A stretch of DNA of 64,000 nucleotides. Source: Niastella sp966212235 (lineage in GTDB: Bacteria; Bacteroidota; Bacteroidia; Chitinophagales; Chitinophagaceae). The notes under the pieces are model-generated. The model was not told where the DNA came from and made no database searches. It worked only from the letters and a program-made list of their open reading frames with translations. Below are positions 8,609 through 17,413 of the stretch, piece by piece. The DNA is taken from positions 310,001 through 374,000 of the forward strand of contig CBIHPP010000005.1 of the NCBI GenBank assembly GCA_966212235.1. The letters are read 5' to 3'. The position numbers and the translations under genes were made by a program. Position 1 is the stretch's first letter; every line of letters begins with the position of its first letter.

Positions 8609-8711
8609 TGGTTGCGATATCAAATACTGACATGCCATTTCACCTTCCCTGTGCTCTGTTATCGATAACCTTATTACTTAAGGGGTCGTTCTTCATTGGA
8701 CGGCCTTTTTT
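8609..8711 (+). ncRNA. Candidate small RNA of about 100 nt
   Basis: The transcript is inferred from a promoter-like pair ending at 8604 and an intrinsic terminator at 8684-8711. It has no convincing reading frame. It contains the perfect 12-bp palindrome GTTATCGATAAC at 8658-8669. I do not recognise it as 6S, tmRNA, SRP or RNase P RNA. The terminator may instead simply serve the response regulator, 185 bp upstream. Confidence 0.3.
8684..8711 (+). terminator. Intrinsic terminator
   Basis: The stem GGTCGT / ACGGCC (one G-U pair) has a 10-nt loop and is followed by TTTTTT. Confidence 0.65.
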
Positions 8712-8737
8712 GTTGGTGGGCTGACTCTAAAAGAAGA

Positions 8738-8773
8738 AGACCTGCCCCCGACAAATCGGAGACAGGTCTTTCC
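8738..8773 (-). terminator. Terminator of the M1 peptidase gene
   Basis: AGACCTG and CAGGTCT form a 7-bp stem with an inner CCGA/TCGG pairing. It lies 28 bp beyond the stop codon of the minus-strand peptidase. T-rich sequence follows on the minus strand. Confidence 0.65.
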
Positions 8774-8800
8774 TTATATTTCTGCGTTTCCATTATCACA

Positions 8801-10822
8801 TTACCACGGTATATCCAGTTTATTATTCTTTCTGCTCACATCAGCCATTCGCATGCTAGGATCAATTTCAATGACCTTCAGGTCGGTAATTTTGCGATTG
8901 ATTTCAAAGGTATATTGAGGGTGCGTCCATTTCCAGGGTTCATATACGTTCCGTGGAATAGTAGCATCTTCAACCGGTTTGTCACCAAACATCAGGTACA
9001 TGGGCACATAGGCCATGAGCTTACTGCCATCTTTAAACTGAACCAATACATCCATGGGCATAGGCATATTACCAATACGTTTTAACCTGATCTTCGTTTT
9101 ACCCTTTTCTTCCCATAAACTATCTATACCATAATCAATCGTTTTGGTGGTATTCACAAAATATTCGCGGTACCAGTCAAGCTTCATATCACTGGCTTTT
9201 TCTGCAATGCGGATAAAATCATTTACGTTGGGATGTTTAAACCGCCATTGGTTATAATAATCCAGTAAGATCTTATCGCGTACCTGGGCGCCAACAATAT
9301 AGCCCAGTTGCTCCATGAACACCTCGCCTTTTGAGTACGAAGCTATGCTATAGGCAAAATTGCTTTCATAATGATCGGCGTGTGTTGTTAACGGTTCTTC
9401 GAGCTTGCTGTTCACCAGGGCAAAATAGCCATCGTATGCATCTTCGTGCGGATTCGCCCTTCCAAGCCAGGAATTACTTTTCGCCAGTGAATCAACCAGC
9501 ACTTTTTTACGCGGACCGGTACTTACCTCACTTTGTGTGGCCTGGCTATTGGTTACCGTTTGCCAGTATTGGGTCACCAGGGAAGAAGCATAGCTGGTGA
9601 AGCCTTCATCCATCCAGGCATATTCCGATTCGTTGGTGCCCAGCATCATCTGGAACCAGCTGTGCATCCATTCATGAATGGCAGTGCTTATGCTGGGGCC
9701 TGATAGCAGGGTTCCCATGGGATATTCCATACCGCCATCGCCCCCATGTATAAATGAATATTGCTTGTAGGGATAAGCGCCGAATTTCTTCTCGATAAAT
9801 GGCAATACGATCACGGCTGCATCGGCTACGCGATTCCATTGTTCCTGAAAATCCTTGATATAGTTCTCTGCCGTACCATAGTTCTTCTTTTTGTCATCAG
9901 CGAGGCCATCGAAAACCTTGCGTAAATGCTCGGGGTCGTTGTTATAAATTACATGTATAACCGGTCCGTTCGCAATGGTGCGCGTCAAATGCGTGTACTC
10001 CGGATCGGCAGCCCACATAAAGTCGTGCACATTGGGCGCTACAAAACGCCAGGTAAACGTAGTACCGGCAGACTGTGGAACCTTTACACCGGGGTCCTGG
10101 TAACCAAAACCAATCTGGTTGGCATTCTGCAAATAGCCGCTGCCACCGATCATATACTTTTTATCGATGGTGATGTTCACCTCATAATCACCCCATACGC
10201 CATAAAACTCACGGGCAATATAAGGCGTGGGGTGCCAGCCTTCGTAATCGTATTCGCACATTTTAGGATACCACTGGCTCATGGAATACCGTACCCCGGT
10301 TTGCGGATTATCGCGGCCGCTACGGCGAACCTGCAAAGGCACCTGGGCTTCAAAATCCATTTCAAAAACCGCTTTGGCCCTGGGCAATATAGGTTGTGTG
10401 AGCGTTACCTCAAGAATGGTTTCCTGCACGTTATACTTCTGCGCTACGCCATTCATTTTTAAGGAAAGTATCTTTTGATAACCGATCTCGTCTTCTTTCA
10501 GGTTCAAAATGCGATCACGTACGCGAGGGTCCCAGTCGGCCCGGTTATTAATTACTTTTTGCCCCAGTGCGCGGCTGCGGTTATCCATCATGCTGTTGGG
10601 CTGAAAGGCATTCCAGTATAAATGATAGAATACTTTTTTGAGGGTATCGGGAGAGTTATTGGTATACTCTAACCGTTGCTTACCGGTAAAACGGTTGGTG
10701 GTTACGTTCATGGCAACGTCCATCGTGTATTTCACCCTTTGTTGCCATCTGTCGGGTTGGGCCCGTGACACAACAGCTAACAGTATAAAAATTACAAGCG
10801 TATAAAACTTTTTACGCATCAT
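8801..10822 (-). CDS. Secreted M1 family zinc metallopeptidase (aminopeptidase N-like)
   Basis: This 673-aa exported peptidase has a signal peptide ending SRAQ. It begins with the beta-rich M1 N-terminal domain. The gluzincin core contains the exopeptidase motif GGMEYPMG, the zinc site HEWMHSW (HExxH) and, 18 residues later, the third ligand Glu in DEGFTSY. It should release N-terminal residues from peptides in the periplasm or outside. It is shorter than E. coli PepN, as secreted Bacteroidota homologues usually are. It is monocistronic, with its own downstream terminator. Confidence 0.93.
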   Translation of the reverse strand: MMRKKFYTLVIFILLAVVSRAQPDRWQQRVKYTMDVAMNVTTNRFTGKQRLEYTNNSPDTLKKVFYHLYWNAFQPNSMMDNRSRALGQKVINNRADWDPRVRDRILNLKEDEIGYQKILSLKMNGVAQKYNVQETILEVTLTQPILPRAKAVFEMDFEAQVPLQVRRSGRDNPQTGVRYSMSQWYPKMCEYDYEGWHPTPYIAREFYGVWGDYEVNITIDKKYMIGGSGYLQNANQIGFGYQDPGVKVPQSAGTTFTWRFVAPNVHDFMWAADPEYTHLTRTIANGPVIHVIYNNDPEHLRKVFDGLADDKKKNYGTAENYIKDFQEQWNRVADAAVIVLPFIEKKFGAYPYKQYSFIHGGDGGMEYPMGTLLSGPSISTAIHEWMHSWFQMMLGTNESEYAWMDEGFTSYASSLVTQYWQTVTNSQATQSEVSTGPRKKVLVDSLAKSNSWLGRANPHEDAYDGYFALVNSKLEEPLTTHADHYESNFAYSIASYSKGEVFMEQLGYIVGAQVRDKILLDYYNQWRFKHPNVNDFIRIAEKASDMKLDWYREYFVNTTKTIDYGIDSLWEEKGKTKIRLKRIGNMPMPMDVLVQFKDGSKLMAYVPMYLMFGDKPVEDATIPRNVYEPWKWTHPQYTFEINRKITDLKVIEIDPSMRMADVSRKNNKLDIPW

Positions 10823-10951
10823 TTCTGGAAGTTTGATATTAAATATAGTTTTCGTGAGCGGAAGGTATGCAAAAAAGAAAAATAATCGGCTAAATACAGC
10901 AATCCCCGGCAGGGTTACTACCAGGGATTCGTTTATTAAGTGAGTGGTAAT

Positions 10952-11407
10952 TTACAAGGTAATATTATCTCTAAGCAACCTGCCGTTGGGATCGAAGATC
11001 AGGTTTTTCTTTTGAATGTCGCTCTTTTCGATCTCCAGGCGGTATTGGGTTTTATCTTCACGCAGCGCTATTTTATAAACGGTTTTAATGCTCCATTCTT
11101 CTGCGTATTTACTCTTTTCAAAGCCATCTTTCACAGCATCGCTCAGTTCGCTTTCAGGCATTTTATTTTCGGTACTTTGCCAAAAACCTTTATTGGTGAA
11201 CTTTGATTCGTAGTGAATATTATCCAGATCAAAGACAGCGGTAAAACCGCTTAAGCGGTCGCGCCATTCAACGTTTTTGGCCATGGGGTATTTACTTCTG
11301 AACGCTTCGGTTACTTCCGCCGGTATCTTACGCACCTGTGCATGAGCGGTATTGTATATAGAAAATGTTAAAGAAAGCGCCAGACAGTAAAGAATGATTT
11401 TTTTCAT
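10952..11407 (-). CDS. Exported PepSY-like (BLIP-like) domain protein
   Basis: This 151-aa protein has a signal peptide (cut after TAHAQ). The mature part resembles the PepSY-like putative beta-lactamase-inhibitor-like fold common in Bacteroidota: VTEAFRSKYPMAKNVEWRDRLSGFTAVFDLDN, then a second half with KTVYKIALREDKTQYRLEI. The family has no established enzymatic role and is thought to bind proteins or cell wall outside the cytoplasm. It sits alone between the M1 peptidase and rsmI genes on the same strand. Confidence 0.75.
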   Translation of the reverse strand: MKKIILYCLALSLTFSIYNTAHAQVRKIPAEVTEAFRSKYPMAKNVEWRDRLSGFTAVFDLDNIHYESKFTNKGFWQSTENKMPESELSDAVKDGFEKSKYAEEWSIKTVYKIALREDKTQYRLEIEKSDIQKKNLIFDPNGRLLRDNITL

Positions 11408-11549
11408 ACTAATGAGTATTTAGAGTGTTACCATGCAAATTTCAAACCCTGAAGTGAAAAAAAAAACATAAAGTTGGGGCATCCTGAATGATCAATGGTG
11501 AATGGTTAAAGCCGACTCATGGGTTACTTTGTAACCTATACACTATGGA

Positions 11550-12215
11550 TTATTCCTTACCCGCCAACACAATTACGATTTCACCTTTAACATCTTTTTG
11601 TTGAAAATGTTCAACCAGGTGTTGTAAAGTTCCATGAGCATTCTCTTCAAACATTTTAGAAAGTTCACGGCTAACACAAGCCTGTCGGTCGGCTCCAAAG
11701 TATTGAACAAACTCCTGCAGTGTTTTAAGCAGCCGGTGCGGCGATTCATAAATGATCATGGTACGATCTTCTTCGGCCAGCCTTTTCAACATGGTCTGGC
11801 GGCCTTTTTTCGGCGGCAGGAACCCTTCAAATACAAAGCGGTTCATAGGGAGCCCGCTGTTTACCAAAGCGGGAACAAATGCGGTAGCGCCCGGCAGGCA
11901 TTCTACTTTTATACCTTGTTTAATACATTCGCGAACCAGTAAGAAGGCTGCGTCAGAAATACCCGGTGTACCCGCATCCGATATCATCGCCATCTTTTTC
12001 CCTTCCTGCAACTGGTTGATCAGATGTTGCAATACCTGGTGTTCGTTATGCTGGTGATAAGTGGTCAGTGGCCGGGTGATCTGGTAGTGATTTAATAATT
12101 TACTGGACGTGCGCGTATCTTCCGCCAGTATCAGATCTACCTGCTTCAACACCTCCAGGGCCCTAAGCGTAATATCCTGCAGATTGCCAATGGGAGTGGG
12201 CACTAAATAAAGCAT
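11550..12215 (-). CDS. rsmI: 16S rRNA (cytidine1402-2'-O)-methyltransferase
   Basis: RsmI adds a 2'-O-methyl group to C1402 in the decoding centre of 16S rRNA. It has the tetrapyrrole-methylase fold: LYLVPTPIGNLQDITLRAL at the N terminus, AEDTRTSSKLLNHY, SDAGTPGISDAAF, LPGATAFVPALVNSGL and FEGFLPPKKGRQ. I set the start at ATG 12215 (MLYLVPTP), since the upstream in-frame ATG at 12239 only adds MGFSNVQI. It follows purS on the same strand after a gap with inverted CAAATTTG-type words. Confidence 0.93.
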   Translation of the reverse strand: MLYLVPTPIGNLQDITLRALEVLKQVDLILAEDTRTSSKLLNHYQITRPLTTYHQHNEHQVLQHLINQLQEGKKMAMISDAGTPGISDAAFLLVRECIKQGIKVECLPGATAFVPALVNSGLPMNRFVFEGFLPPKKGRQTMLKRLAEEDRTMIIYESPHRLLKTLQEFVQYFGADRQACVSRELSKMFEENAHGTLQHLVEHFQQKDVKGEIVIVLAGKE

Positions 12216-12224
12216 AATTTGAAC

Positions 12225-12317
12225 ATTTGAAAATCCCAACGAATGGCTGGGACAGGTTGTGCAAATTTGAAAATGAAGACCTTATTACAGGCTCCACTTT
12301 CAAATTTTCAAATTATC
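12225..12317. repeat. Inverted AATTTGAAAA-type words between rsmI and purS
   Basis: The word CAAATTTGAAAATG at about 12261-12274 has inverted, partly tandem counterparts at about 12297-12317 (TTTCAAATTTTCAAATT). Another ATTTGAA-type word lies at about 12220-12236. No gene or U-tract terminator was seen. Confidence 0.5.
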
Positions 12318-12324
12318 TCATTAC

Positions 12325-12570
12325 TTAATTAATAGATATCTCAAAATACTCCATTACGGGATTAGCGAGTAACTTTTTGGAGGCTTCTTCTGCAATGGCT
12401 TTTGCCTGATCAGGGGTGCTGGCTTCTACCTGCAGGGTGATATTTTTACCTACCCGAACATCCTGAATATCGCCTAATCCCAGATTTTGTAGTCCACCCA
12501 TTACGGCTTTTCCCTGCGGATCGAGCAATTCTTTTAACGGCATTACCTTCACCTGAACTGTATAGGTCAT
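12325..12570 (-). CDS. purS: Phosphoribosylformylglycinamidine synthase subunit PurS
   Basis: PurS (81 aa) is the small structural subunit that joins PurQ and small PurL for step four of purine synthesis. The sequence shows the family pattern: beta strand YTVQVKVMPLKELLDPQGKAV, then LGLGDIQDVRVGKNITLQV, then a helix and the final FEISIN strand. Its ATG overlaps the stop of pssA by 4 bp (ATGA), so the two are probably translationally coupled. purL and purQ are not in the window. Confidence 0.9.
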   Translation of the reverse strand: MTYTVQVKVMPLKELLDPQGKAVMGGLQNLGLGDIQDVRVGKNITLQVEASTPDQAKAIAEEASKKLLANPVMEYFEISIN

Positions 12571-13331
12571 GTGGTTTTATTTTTGAAGGCCAAAGATAAG
12601 ATGATGTAAAGAATAAACACTACCGGCACAGCCATCCATTTTAATAATACGGCGGCTATTATGGCTGCCAGCAGCAAAATCAGCTTGGGTAAATTACTTT
12701 TTACCGAAAAATTCTTAAACTTCAATGCCATTAATGGCAGATTACTTACCATTAAATAGCATAGCGCCGCTATTATACCATACCAAAGCCATTTGTTCTG
12801 CATCAAACTGATTGCATCCGGATTTTCTAAATAGTGGAAAATAATTGGAAACGACGCTATCAATAAACCCACAGCCGGCGTAGGCACGCCTTTAAATCCA
12901 TATTGCTGCGAATCGTCGAGGTTAAACTTGCCTAGCCGGAAAGCCGCCGCACAGGGAATGAAAAAAGCGGGCATCAGCCATATAATGGGTATTTCAACCC
13001 CATTGGGCGTTGAAGCATAACTTAACCGTAAAAACTGGTAAACGATCATGCCCGGCGCAACGCCAAAGCTTACCACGTCGGCCAGGGAATCGAGTTGCTT
13101 GCCTAATGCAGACGTAGCTTTGAATAAACGGGCCACAAATCCATCTAAAAAATCAACTACAGCGGCCAGTGCAATGAACAGGGAGCCCAGCCATATTTTT
13201 TCAGGTATTTCCAACCATTGCGCTCCCTCGTCATTAGTTACTATTATAATTCCATTTTGCAGTATATATATGATCGCAATACAACCAAAGAACAAATTTA
13301 TTAGTGTGAACAGGTTCGGTATATATTTCAT
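12567..13331 (-). CDS. pssA: CDP-diacylglycerol--serine O-phosphatidyltransferase
   Basis: This 254-aa membrane enzyme makes phosphatidylserine, the precursor of phosphatidylethanolamine. The CDP-alcohol phosphotransferase motif DGx2ARx8Gx3Dx3D is intact: DGFVARLFKATSALGKQLD followed by SLAD. Its length and about eight hydrophobic segments fit the Bacillus-type integral membrane PssA. It is the first gene of the pssA-purS pair. Downstream decarboxylase psd is not in view. Confidence 0.92.
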   Translation of the reverse strand: MKYIPNLFTLINLFFGCIAIIYILQNGIIIVTNDEGAQWLEIPEKIWLGSLFIALAAVVDFLDGFVARLFKATSALGKQLDSLADVVSFGVAPGMIVYQFLRLSYASTPNGVEIPIIWLMPAFFIPCAAAFRLGKFNLDDSQQYGFKGVPTPAVGLLIASFPIIFHYLENPDAISLMQNKWLWYGIIAALCYLMVSNLPLMALKFKNFSVKSNLPKLILLLAAIIAAVLLKWMAVPVVFILYIILSLAFKNKTT

Positions 13332-13360
13332 GCTTGCAAATTAGCGTTTGATTTTTGTAT

Positions 13361-13400
13361 TCAATTAGCACATTAGCTAATTAGCATCTTAGCTCATTAG
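13361..13400. repeat. Tandem ATTAGC words between pssA and pepP
   Basis: Two and a third units of about 16 nt (ATTAGCACATTAGCTA, ATTAGCATCTTAGCTC, ATTAG) run into the stop codon of pepP. Related ATTAGC or ATTATCACATT words recur near 20545, 21138, 26333, 53872, 54000 and 62133. Confidence 0.6.
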
Positions 13401-14675
13401 TTTTTCAATTTCTTCCGGTTTGATGGGAATTTTACCCATCAGGTCTTTGTTGCCGGTGCGGGTGATCCAGACATTATTCTCAATACGGATGCCCATTTGC
13501 TCCTGTTCTATATAAATGCCCGGTTCAATGGTGAATACCATACCTGGTTTAATGGGTTCGGTACGCGTACCCAGGTCATGCACATCGATACCCAGGTGAT
13601 GCGAAATACCATGATATAAATACTTGCGGTAAGCGCGGTTGTCTTTGTCTTCGTTCTTCACATCCTGCTGGTTCAGCAAGCCCAGTTTTATAAATATTTT
13701 GGTGGCCTCCGCCCCTACTTTATCGGTATAATCCAGAATGCTGATGCCCGGCTTCAGAATGCTTTTCGCATAGTCATGCAGGCGTAAACAACCATTGTAT
13801 ACTTCGCGTTGCCGTTTGGTGAATTTGCCATTTACCGGTATCGTGCGGGTAAGATCGGCACAATAGCCTCCATACTCAGCCCCAAAATCCATCAATATCA
13901 GCTCGCCGTCATTACATTCCTGGTTATTGGACACATAGTGCAGAATGCGCGCCCGGTCGCCACTGGCAATGATACTGCCGTAAGCCGGACCGGTTGCCCG
14001 TTGCGACAAAAACGAATGCCAGATCTCAGCTTCGATTTCGTATTCCATGACGCCGGGCCTGATAAACTTCAGCAATCGCTCAAACGTCTTATGCGTAATG
14101 TCTATTGCCTGTTGCATCACTGCTATTTCCTGTGGCGATTTAATAGCCCGCAGGTCTTTCATAATACGGGCGCTGCGTTTATATTGGTGCAGGGGATACC
14201 GCTGCTGCATGGTTTCGGCAAAGCGGTAATCGCGGATAGGCACCCAGCTTGATTTGCGGTCATTTTCATTGGTGTTCAGATAAATGGTATCCGCCATATG
14301 GATCCAGCCCTGCAAAGCAGCCTCCAGGCTGTCGAGCCAGATCACTGATGTAAAACCGGATATCTTTTTGGCTTCTTCTGCCCGCAAACGCTTTCCATCC
14401 CATTTCTCTTTTAATTCATTGGGGCGAACCAATACCAGCACTTCCCGGTATTTTGGGTCGGGGTTGTCGGGGAACAGGATAACCATGGTATCCTCCTGGT
14501 CTATACCGCACAGCCAGTACAGGTCGGAGTTCTGTTTGAACCGGTGGGTGGCGTCGCCATTGGTTGGCAGTTCATCGTTGCTATTAAATATGGCAATGGC
14601 ATTTTTATCCATCCGGCCTATAAAGCGTTGACGGTTCTGGATAAAAATGGCAGCATCGAGCGGCAGATATTTCAT
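13389..14675 (-). CDS. pepP: Xaa-Pro aminopeptidase (M24B)
   Basis: This 428-aa enzyme removes N-terminal residues preceding proline. An N-terminal creatinase-like domain spans 1-165. The pita-bread domain has all five metal ligands: two Asp in MDFGAEYGGYCADLTRT, His in YHGISHHLGIDVHD, Glu in FTIEPGIYI and Glu in GIRIENNVW. The length matches the PepP class. It is divergent from pckA, and the 323-bp gap between them contains a perfect 14-bp palindrome. Confidence 0.93.
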   Translation of the reverse strand: MKYLPLDAAIFIQNRQRFIGRMDKNAIAIFNSNDELPTNGDATHRFKQNSDLYWLCGIDQEDTMVILFPDNPDPKYREVLVLVRPNELKEKWDGKRLRAEEAKKISGFTSVIWLDSLEAALQGWIHMADTIYLNTNENDRKSSWVPIRDYRFAETMQQRYPLHQYKRSARIMKDLRAIKSPQEIAVMQQAIDITHKTFERLLKFIRPGVMEYEIEAEIWHSFLSQRATGPAYGSIIASGDRARILHYVSNNQECNDGELILMDFGAEYGGYCADLTRTIPVNGKFTKRQREVYNGCLRLHDYAKSILKPGISILDYTDKVGAEATKIFIKLGLLNQQDVKNEDKDNRAYRKYLYHGISHHLGIDVHDLGTRTEPIKPGMVFTIEPGIYIEQEQMGIRIENNVWITRTGNKDLMGKIPIKPEEIEKLMS

Positions 14676-14863
14676 GTAGTTATGTTGAAAATGCAGATTA
14701 AATAATCTGGTAAAAATAAAGAATCAACTGTAAAAGGTATTGATGCCCTGATAGTTACTTTTCAGGGCCCCAAACCGGCCATTGATTTATGATCCATTAA
14801 CAAATAAAACAGGTTTTCGTACGCATTCATTAAAACAGGGAGGCCGATCAATGCGATCTTACG

Positions 14864-14877
14864 CTAACATATGTTAG
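14864..14877. promoter_or_regulatory. Perfect 14-bp palindrome CTAACATATGTTAG, operator candidate
   Basis: This lies in the 323-bp gap between divergent pepP and pckA, about 67 bp upstream of the pckA -33 element. A perfect palindrome of this length suggests a dimeric regulator. No regulator gene is adjacent to indicate which one. Confidence 0.45.
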
Positions 14878-14943
14878 TTACATAATTCACAATAAATTAC
14901 CCATTACATTAGATAATATCCAAAAATGTGTCAAATCCGCCGA

Positions 14944-14974
14944 TTGGACTGAATAAATATTAATTATACCTTTG
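14944..14974 (+). promoter_or_regulatory. pckA promoter (ATTG-N19-TACCTTTG)
   Basis: A perfect -7 box, TACCTTTG (14967-14974), is preceded at 19 bp by ATTG (14944-14947). Predicted transcription start near 14979 leaves a leader of about 20 nt before ATG 14999. An alternative start at 14972 would lie inside the -7 box. Confidence 0.7.
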
Positions 14975-14998
14975 AAGCCTAAACAAACGAACGCTTGT

Positions 14999-16603
14999 AT
15001 GTCATTATCAACTATTGCCGTCCCAACGAGAGGACTTGAGGAACTGGGGCTTCATTCAACCAACACTTTGCATTATCAGTTGTCTGCAGAAGAATTGGTG
15101 CAGGACACCTTACGGTTAAACCAGGGCGAACTGAACAACACCGGGGCATTGGTAGTAAAAACTGGTGAATTTACCGGGCGTTGTCCTAAGGATAAGTTCA
15201 TAGTGAAAGATGAGATCACTGCGGACTCTGTACACTGGAATGAATTCAATATTCCGCTGGAAGAAAAATATTACCACTGCATCCATAAAAAAATACTCGA
15301 TTATCTGAACGCTCAACCAGAAGTATGGGTACGCGATTCCTATGCCTGCGCTGAACCCCGCTACCGGCTGAACATCCGGGTTATAAACGATAATCCCTGG
15401 AGCAACCTGTTTGCGAATAACATGTTCTTGCGCCCTGAAGAAGAAGAGCTGGAGCACTTCACACCCGACTGGCACATACTGGCTGCCCCCGGCTTACACC
15501 TCGATGCAACAGAATGCGGCGTTCGTCAGCACAATGCGGCAGTCATCAGTTTTAAGCACCGCACCATTTTAATTGCCGGCAGTGGTTACACTGGCGAGAT
15601 CAAGAAAGGTATCTTTTCTATACTCAACTATATTTTACCGCACGACAAAGGCGTATTAAGCATGCACTGTTCAGCCAACCTTGGCAAAGACGGCGATACA
15701 GCCCTGTTCTTTGGATTGAGCGGTACTGGCAAAACCACATTGAGCGCTGACCCCAACCGTAAGCTGATCGGTGATGACGAACATGGTTGGAACGATACCA
15801 GCGTGTTTAATTTTGAAGGCGGTTGCTATGCCAAGTGTATTGACCTGAGCCCGGAAAAAGAGCCGGCCATTTTTGGCGCTATCCACGACGGCGCTTTGGT
15901 AGAAAACACGAAATTCTATCCGGGCACCAACGTAATTGACTTTTCCAATAAATCCATTACCGAAAATACACGTGTTTCGTACCCATTACATTATATCTTC
16001 AATGCGGTGGAACCTTCAACAGGTGGCATACCCGAGAATATTTTCTTCCTCACCTGCGATGCATCGGGCGTTTTACCACCGGTGTCACGACTGACGCCGG
16101 CACAGGCCATGTACCAATTCATTTCTGGTTATACAGCTAAAGTGGCGGGAACGGAAGCGGGTGTAACCGAGCCTAAATCTACTTTCAGCGCCTGCTTCGG
16201 CGCGCCGTTCTTACCACTACACCCTGGCCATTATGCCGGTATGCTCGGTGAGAAACTGAGAAAGCACAATGTAAAGGTATGGTTGATCAACACCGGCTGG
16301 ACGGGCGGTAGTTATGGTACTGGCAGCCGCATGAAACTGGCCTATACCCGCGCCATGATCAGTGCTGCCCTGGAAGGTGCACTCGACCAGGTGGAATATG
16401 AAACCCATCCGGTATTCGGCATGGAGGTACCTGCCAGTTGTGCGGGAGTACCCGCAAACATCTTAAACCCACGTAACACCTGGGCTTCTGCAGCGGCGTA
16501 CGACAAGGCTACTGAAAACCTGGCTAAACAGTTCATTACCAATTTTGAGAAGTATGCATCGGGGGTTACGCCGGAAGTATTGGCGGCAGGGCCCAAAATA
16601 TAA
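14999..16603 (+). CDS. pckA: Phosphoenolpyruvate carboxykinase (ATP)
   Basis: PckA converts oxaloacetate and ATP into phosphoenolpyruvate and CO2, the committed step from TCA intermediates to gluconeogenesis. The product is 534 aa, the normal length for the ATP-dependent family. Signatures include FTGRCPKDKFIV, the P-loop GLSGTGKTTLSAD, the kinase-2 motif GDDEHGWND and ENTRVSYPL. Start ATG 14999 is fixed by the promoter just upstream. A strong terminator follows at 16700. Regulation may involve the palindrome at 14864. Confidence 0.97.
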   Translation: MSLSTIAVPTRGLEELGLHSTNTLHYQLSAEELVQDTLRLNQGELNNTGALVVKTGEFTGRCPKDKFIVKDEITADSVHWNEFNIPLEEKYYHCIHKKILDYLNAQPEVWVRDSYACAEPRYRLNIRVINDNPWSNLFANNMFLRPEEEELEHFTPDWHILAAPGLHLDATECGVRQHNAAVISFKHRTILIAGSGYTGEIKKGIFSILNYILPHDKGVLSMHCSANLGKDGDTALFFGLSGTGKTTLSADPNRKLIGDDEHGWNDTSVFNFEGGCYAKCIDLSPEKEPAIFGAIHDGALVENTKFYPGTNVIDFSNKSITENTRVSYPLHYIFNAVEPSTGGIPENIFFLTCDASGVLPPVSRLTPAQAMYQFISGYTAKVAGTEAGVTEPKSTFSACFGAPFLPLHPGHYAGMLGEKLRKHNVKVWLINTGWTGGSYGTGSRMKLAYTRAMISAALEGALDQVEYETHPVFGMEVPASCAGVPANILNPRNTWASAAAYDKATENLAKQFITNFEKYASGVTPEVLAAGPKI

Positions 16604-16699
16604 TCAGCTTCTTTTAATTTATTGTCAGATATTTTATTGATATTACTGCGCTTTTTTGATAAAGCATTTTGGTCTCAACGATTACTTTGCCATAGATAG

Positions 16700-16736
16700 G
16701 GTTGTCTCATTTAATGGGACAACCTTTTATTTTTTA
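16700..16736 (+). terminator. Terminator of pckA
   Basis: An 11-bp stem, GGTTGTCTCAT with ATGGGACAACC (one G-U pair), has a TTA loop and a TTTTATTTTTT tail. Confidence 0.88.
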
Positions 16737-16856
16737 CATGGTTCCTTTGGTTTTTATAAATTTTAGGAAACAATTTCCGCCGATTTGAATTAAGTTGCTT
16801 TCGTGTTTCAAGCCATTCCCGGCAGTGACGCTGTAAACCTGCCCGGGAAACCAATT

Positions 16857-17390
16857 ATGATCAAAGCCGTATTTTCATTATTATTGGTGTGTGTTGCCGT
16901 TATACAAACGAACAACCTGATACCCTGGAGTGCTGAGCGAAAACTTACCTGGGGCGATTTTAAAGGCACGCCGGATTTGCATTCTTCCAATGCAGCCCTT
17001 ACCAGCAGTAATATCAATATTGAATTTGGTTACGACGACAAGGGGTTTCAATATGTCATTAAATGCAACTTCGATAAAAACCGGTCGTGGGTTAGAATAA
17101 AAAACAACGAGGTGCTGGCCCATGAACAGGGCCATTTTGATATTGCAGAAATATATGCCCGCAAGCTGAACAAGATCATGAAGGCGTACCGCTTTAATGC
17201 CAAAACAGCCAGTACTGATCTAAACCTCCTGTATGAAAATACGATGAAATTACACCGGCAGGTTCAAACACAATACGACAACGACACCGACTATTCCCGT
17301 AATAAACAGAAACAGGAGGAGTGGTTGAAAAAGATTGCCGATGAGCTTAAAAGCCTGGAGGCATTTGCAAACTATCAGCAGGAAAAATAA
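16857..17390 (+). CDS. DUF922-type exported putative zinc protease
   Basis: This 177-aa protein has an N-terminal hydrophobic export signal. WSAERKLTWGDFKGTPD and the zinc-binding HExxH in EVLAHEQGHFDIAEIYARKL are the hallmarks of DUF922, a family predicted to contain secreted zinc proteases. Its substrate is unknown. A long C-terminal helix is rich in Lys, Gln and Glu. ATG 16857 directly precedes the signal. An earlier in-frame start at 16803 would put 18 polar residues before it. It is convergent with the kinase gene at 17414. Confidence 0.75.
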   Translation: MIKAVFSLLLVCVAVIQTNNLIPWSAERKLTWGDFKGTPDLHSSNAALTSSNINIEFGYDDKGFQYVIKCNFDKNRSWVRIKNNEVLAHEQGHFDIAEIYARKLNKIMKAYRFNAKTASTDLNLLYENTMKLHRQVQTQYDNDTDYSRNKQKQEEWLKKIADELKSLEAFANYQQEK

Positions 17391-17413
17391 TGCAGCGGTA
17401 TCAGCTATCCCTC

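Noticed and set aside
9926..10462. A 178-codon plus-strand frame inside the M1 peptidase gene
   Set aside because: It lies antisense to a well-supported enzyme and has no recognisable motif or upstream signal.
13361..13400. A short CRISPR-like array from the ATTAGC words
   Set aside because: Units are degenerate, contiguous and without spacers, and no cas genes are present.
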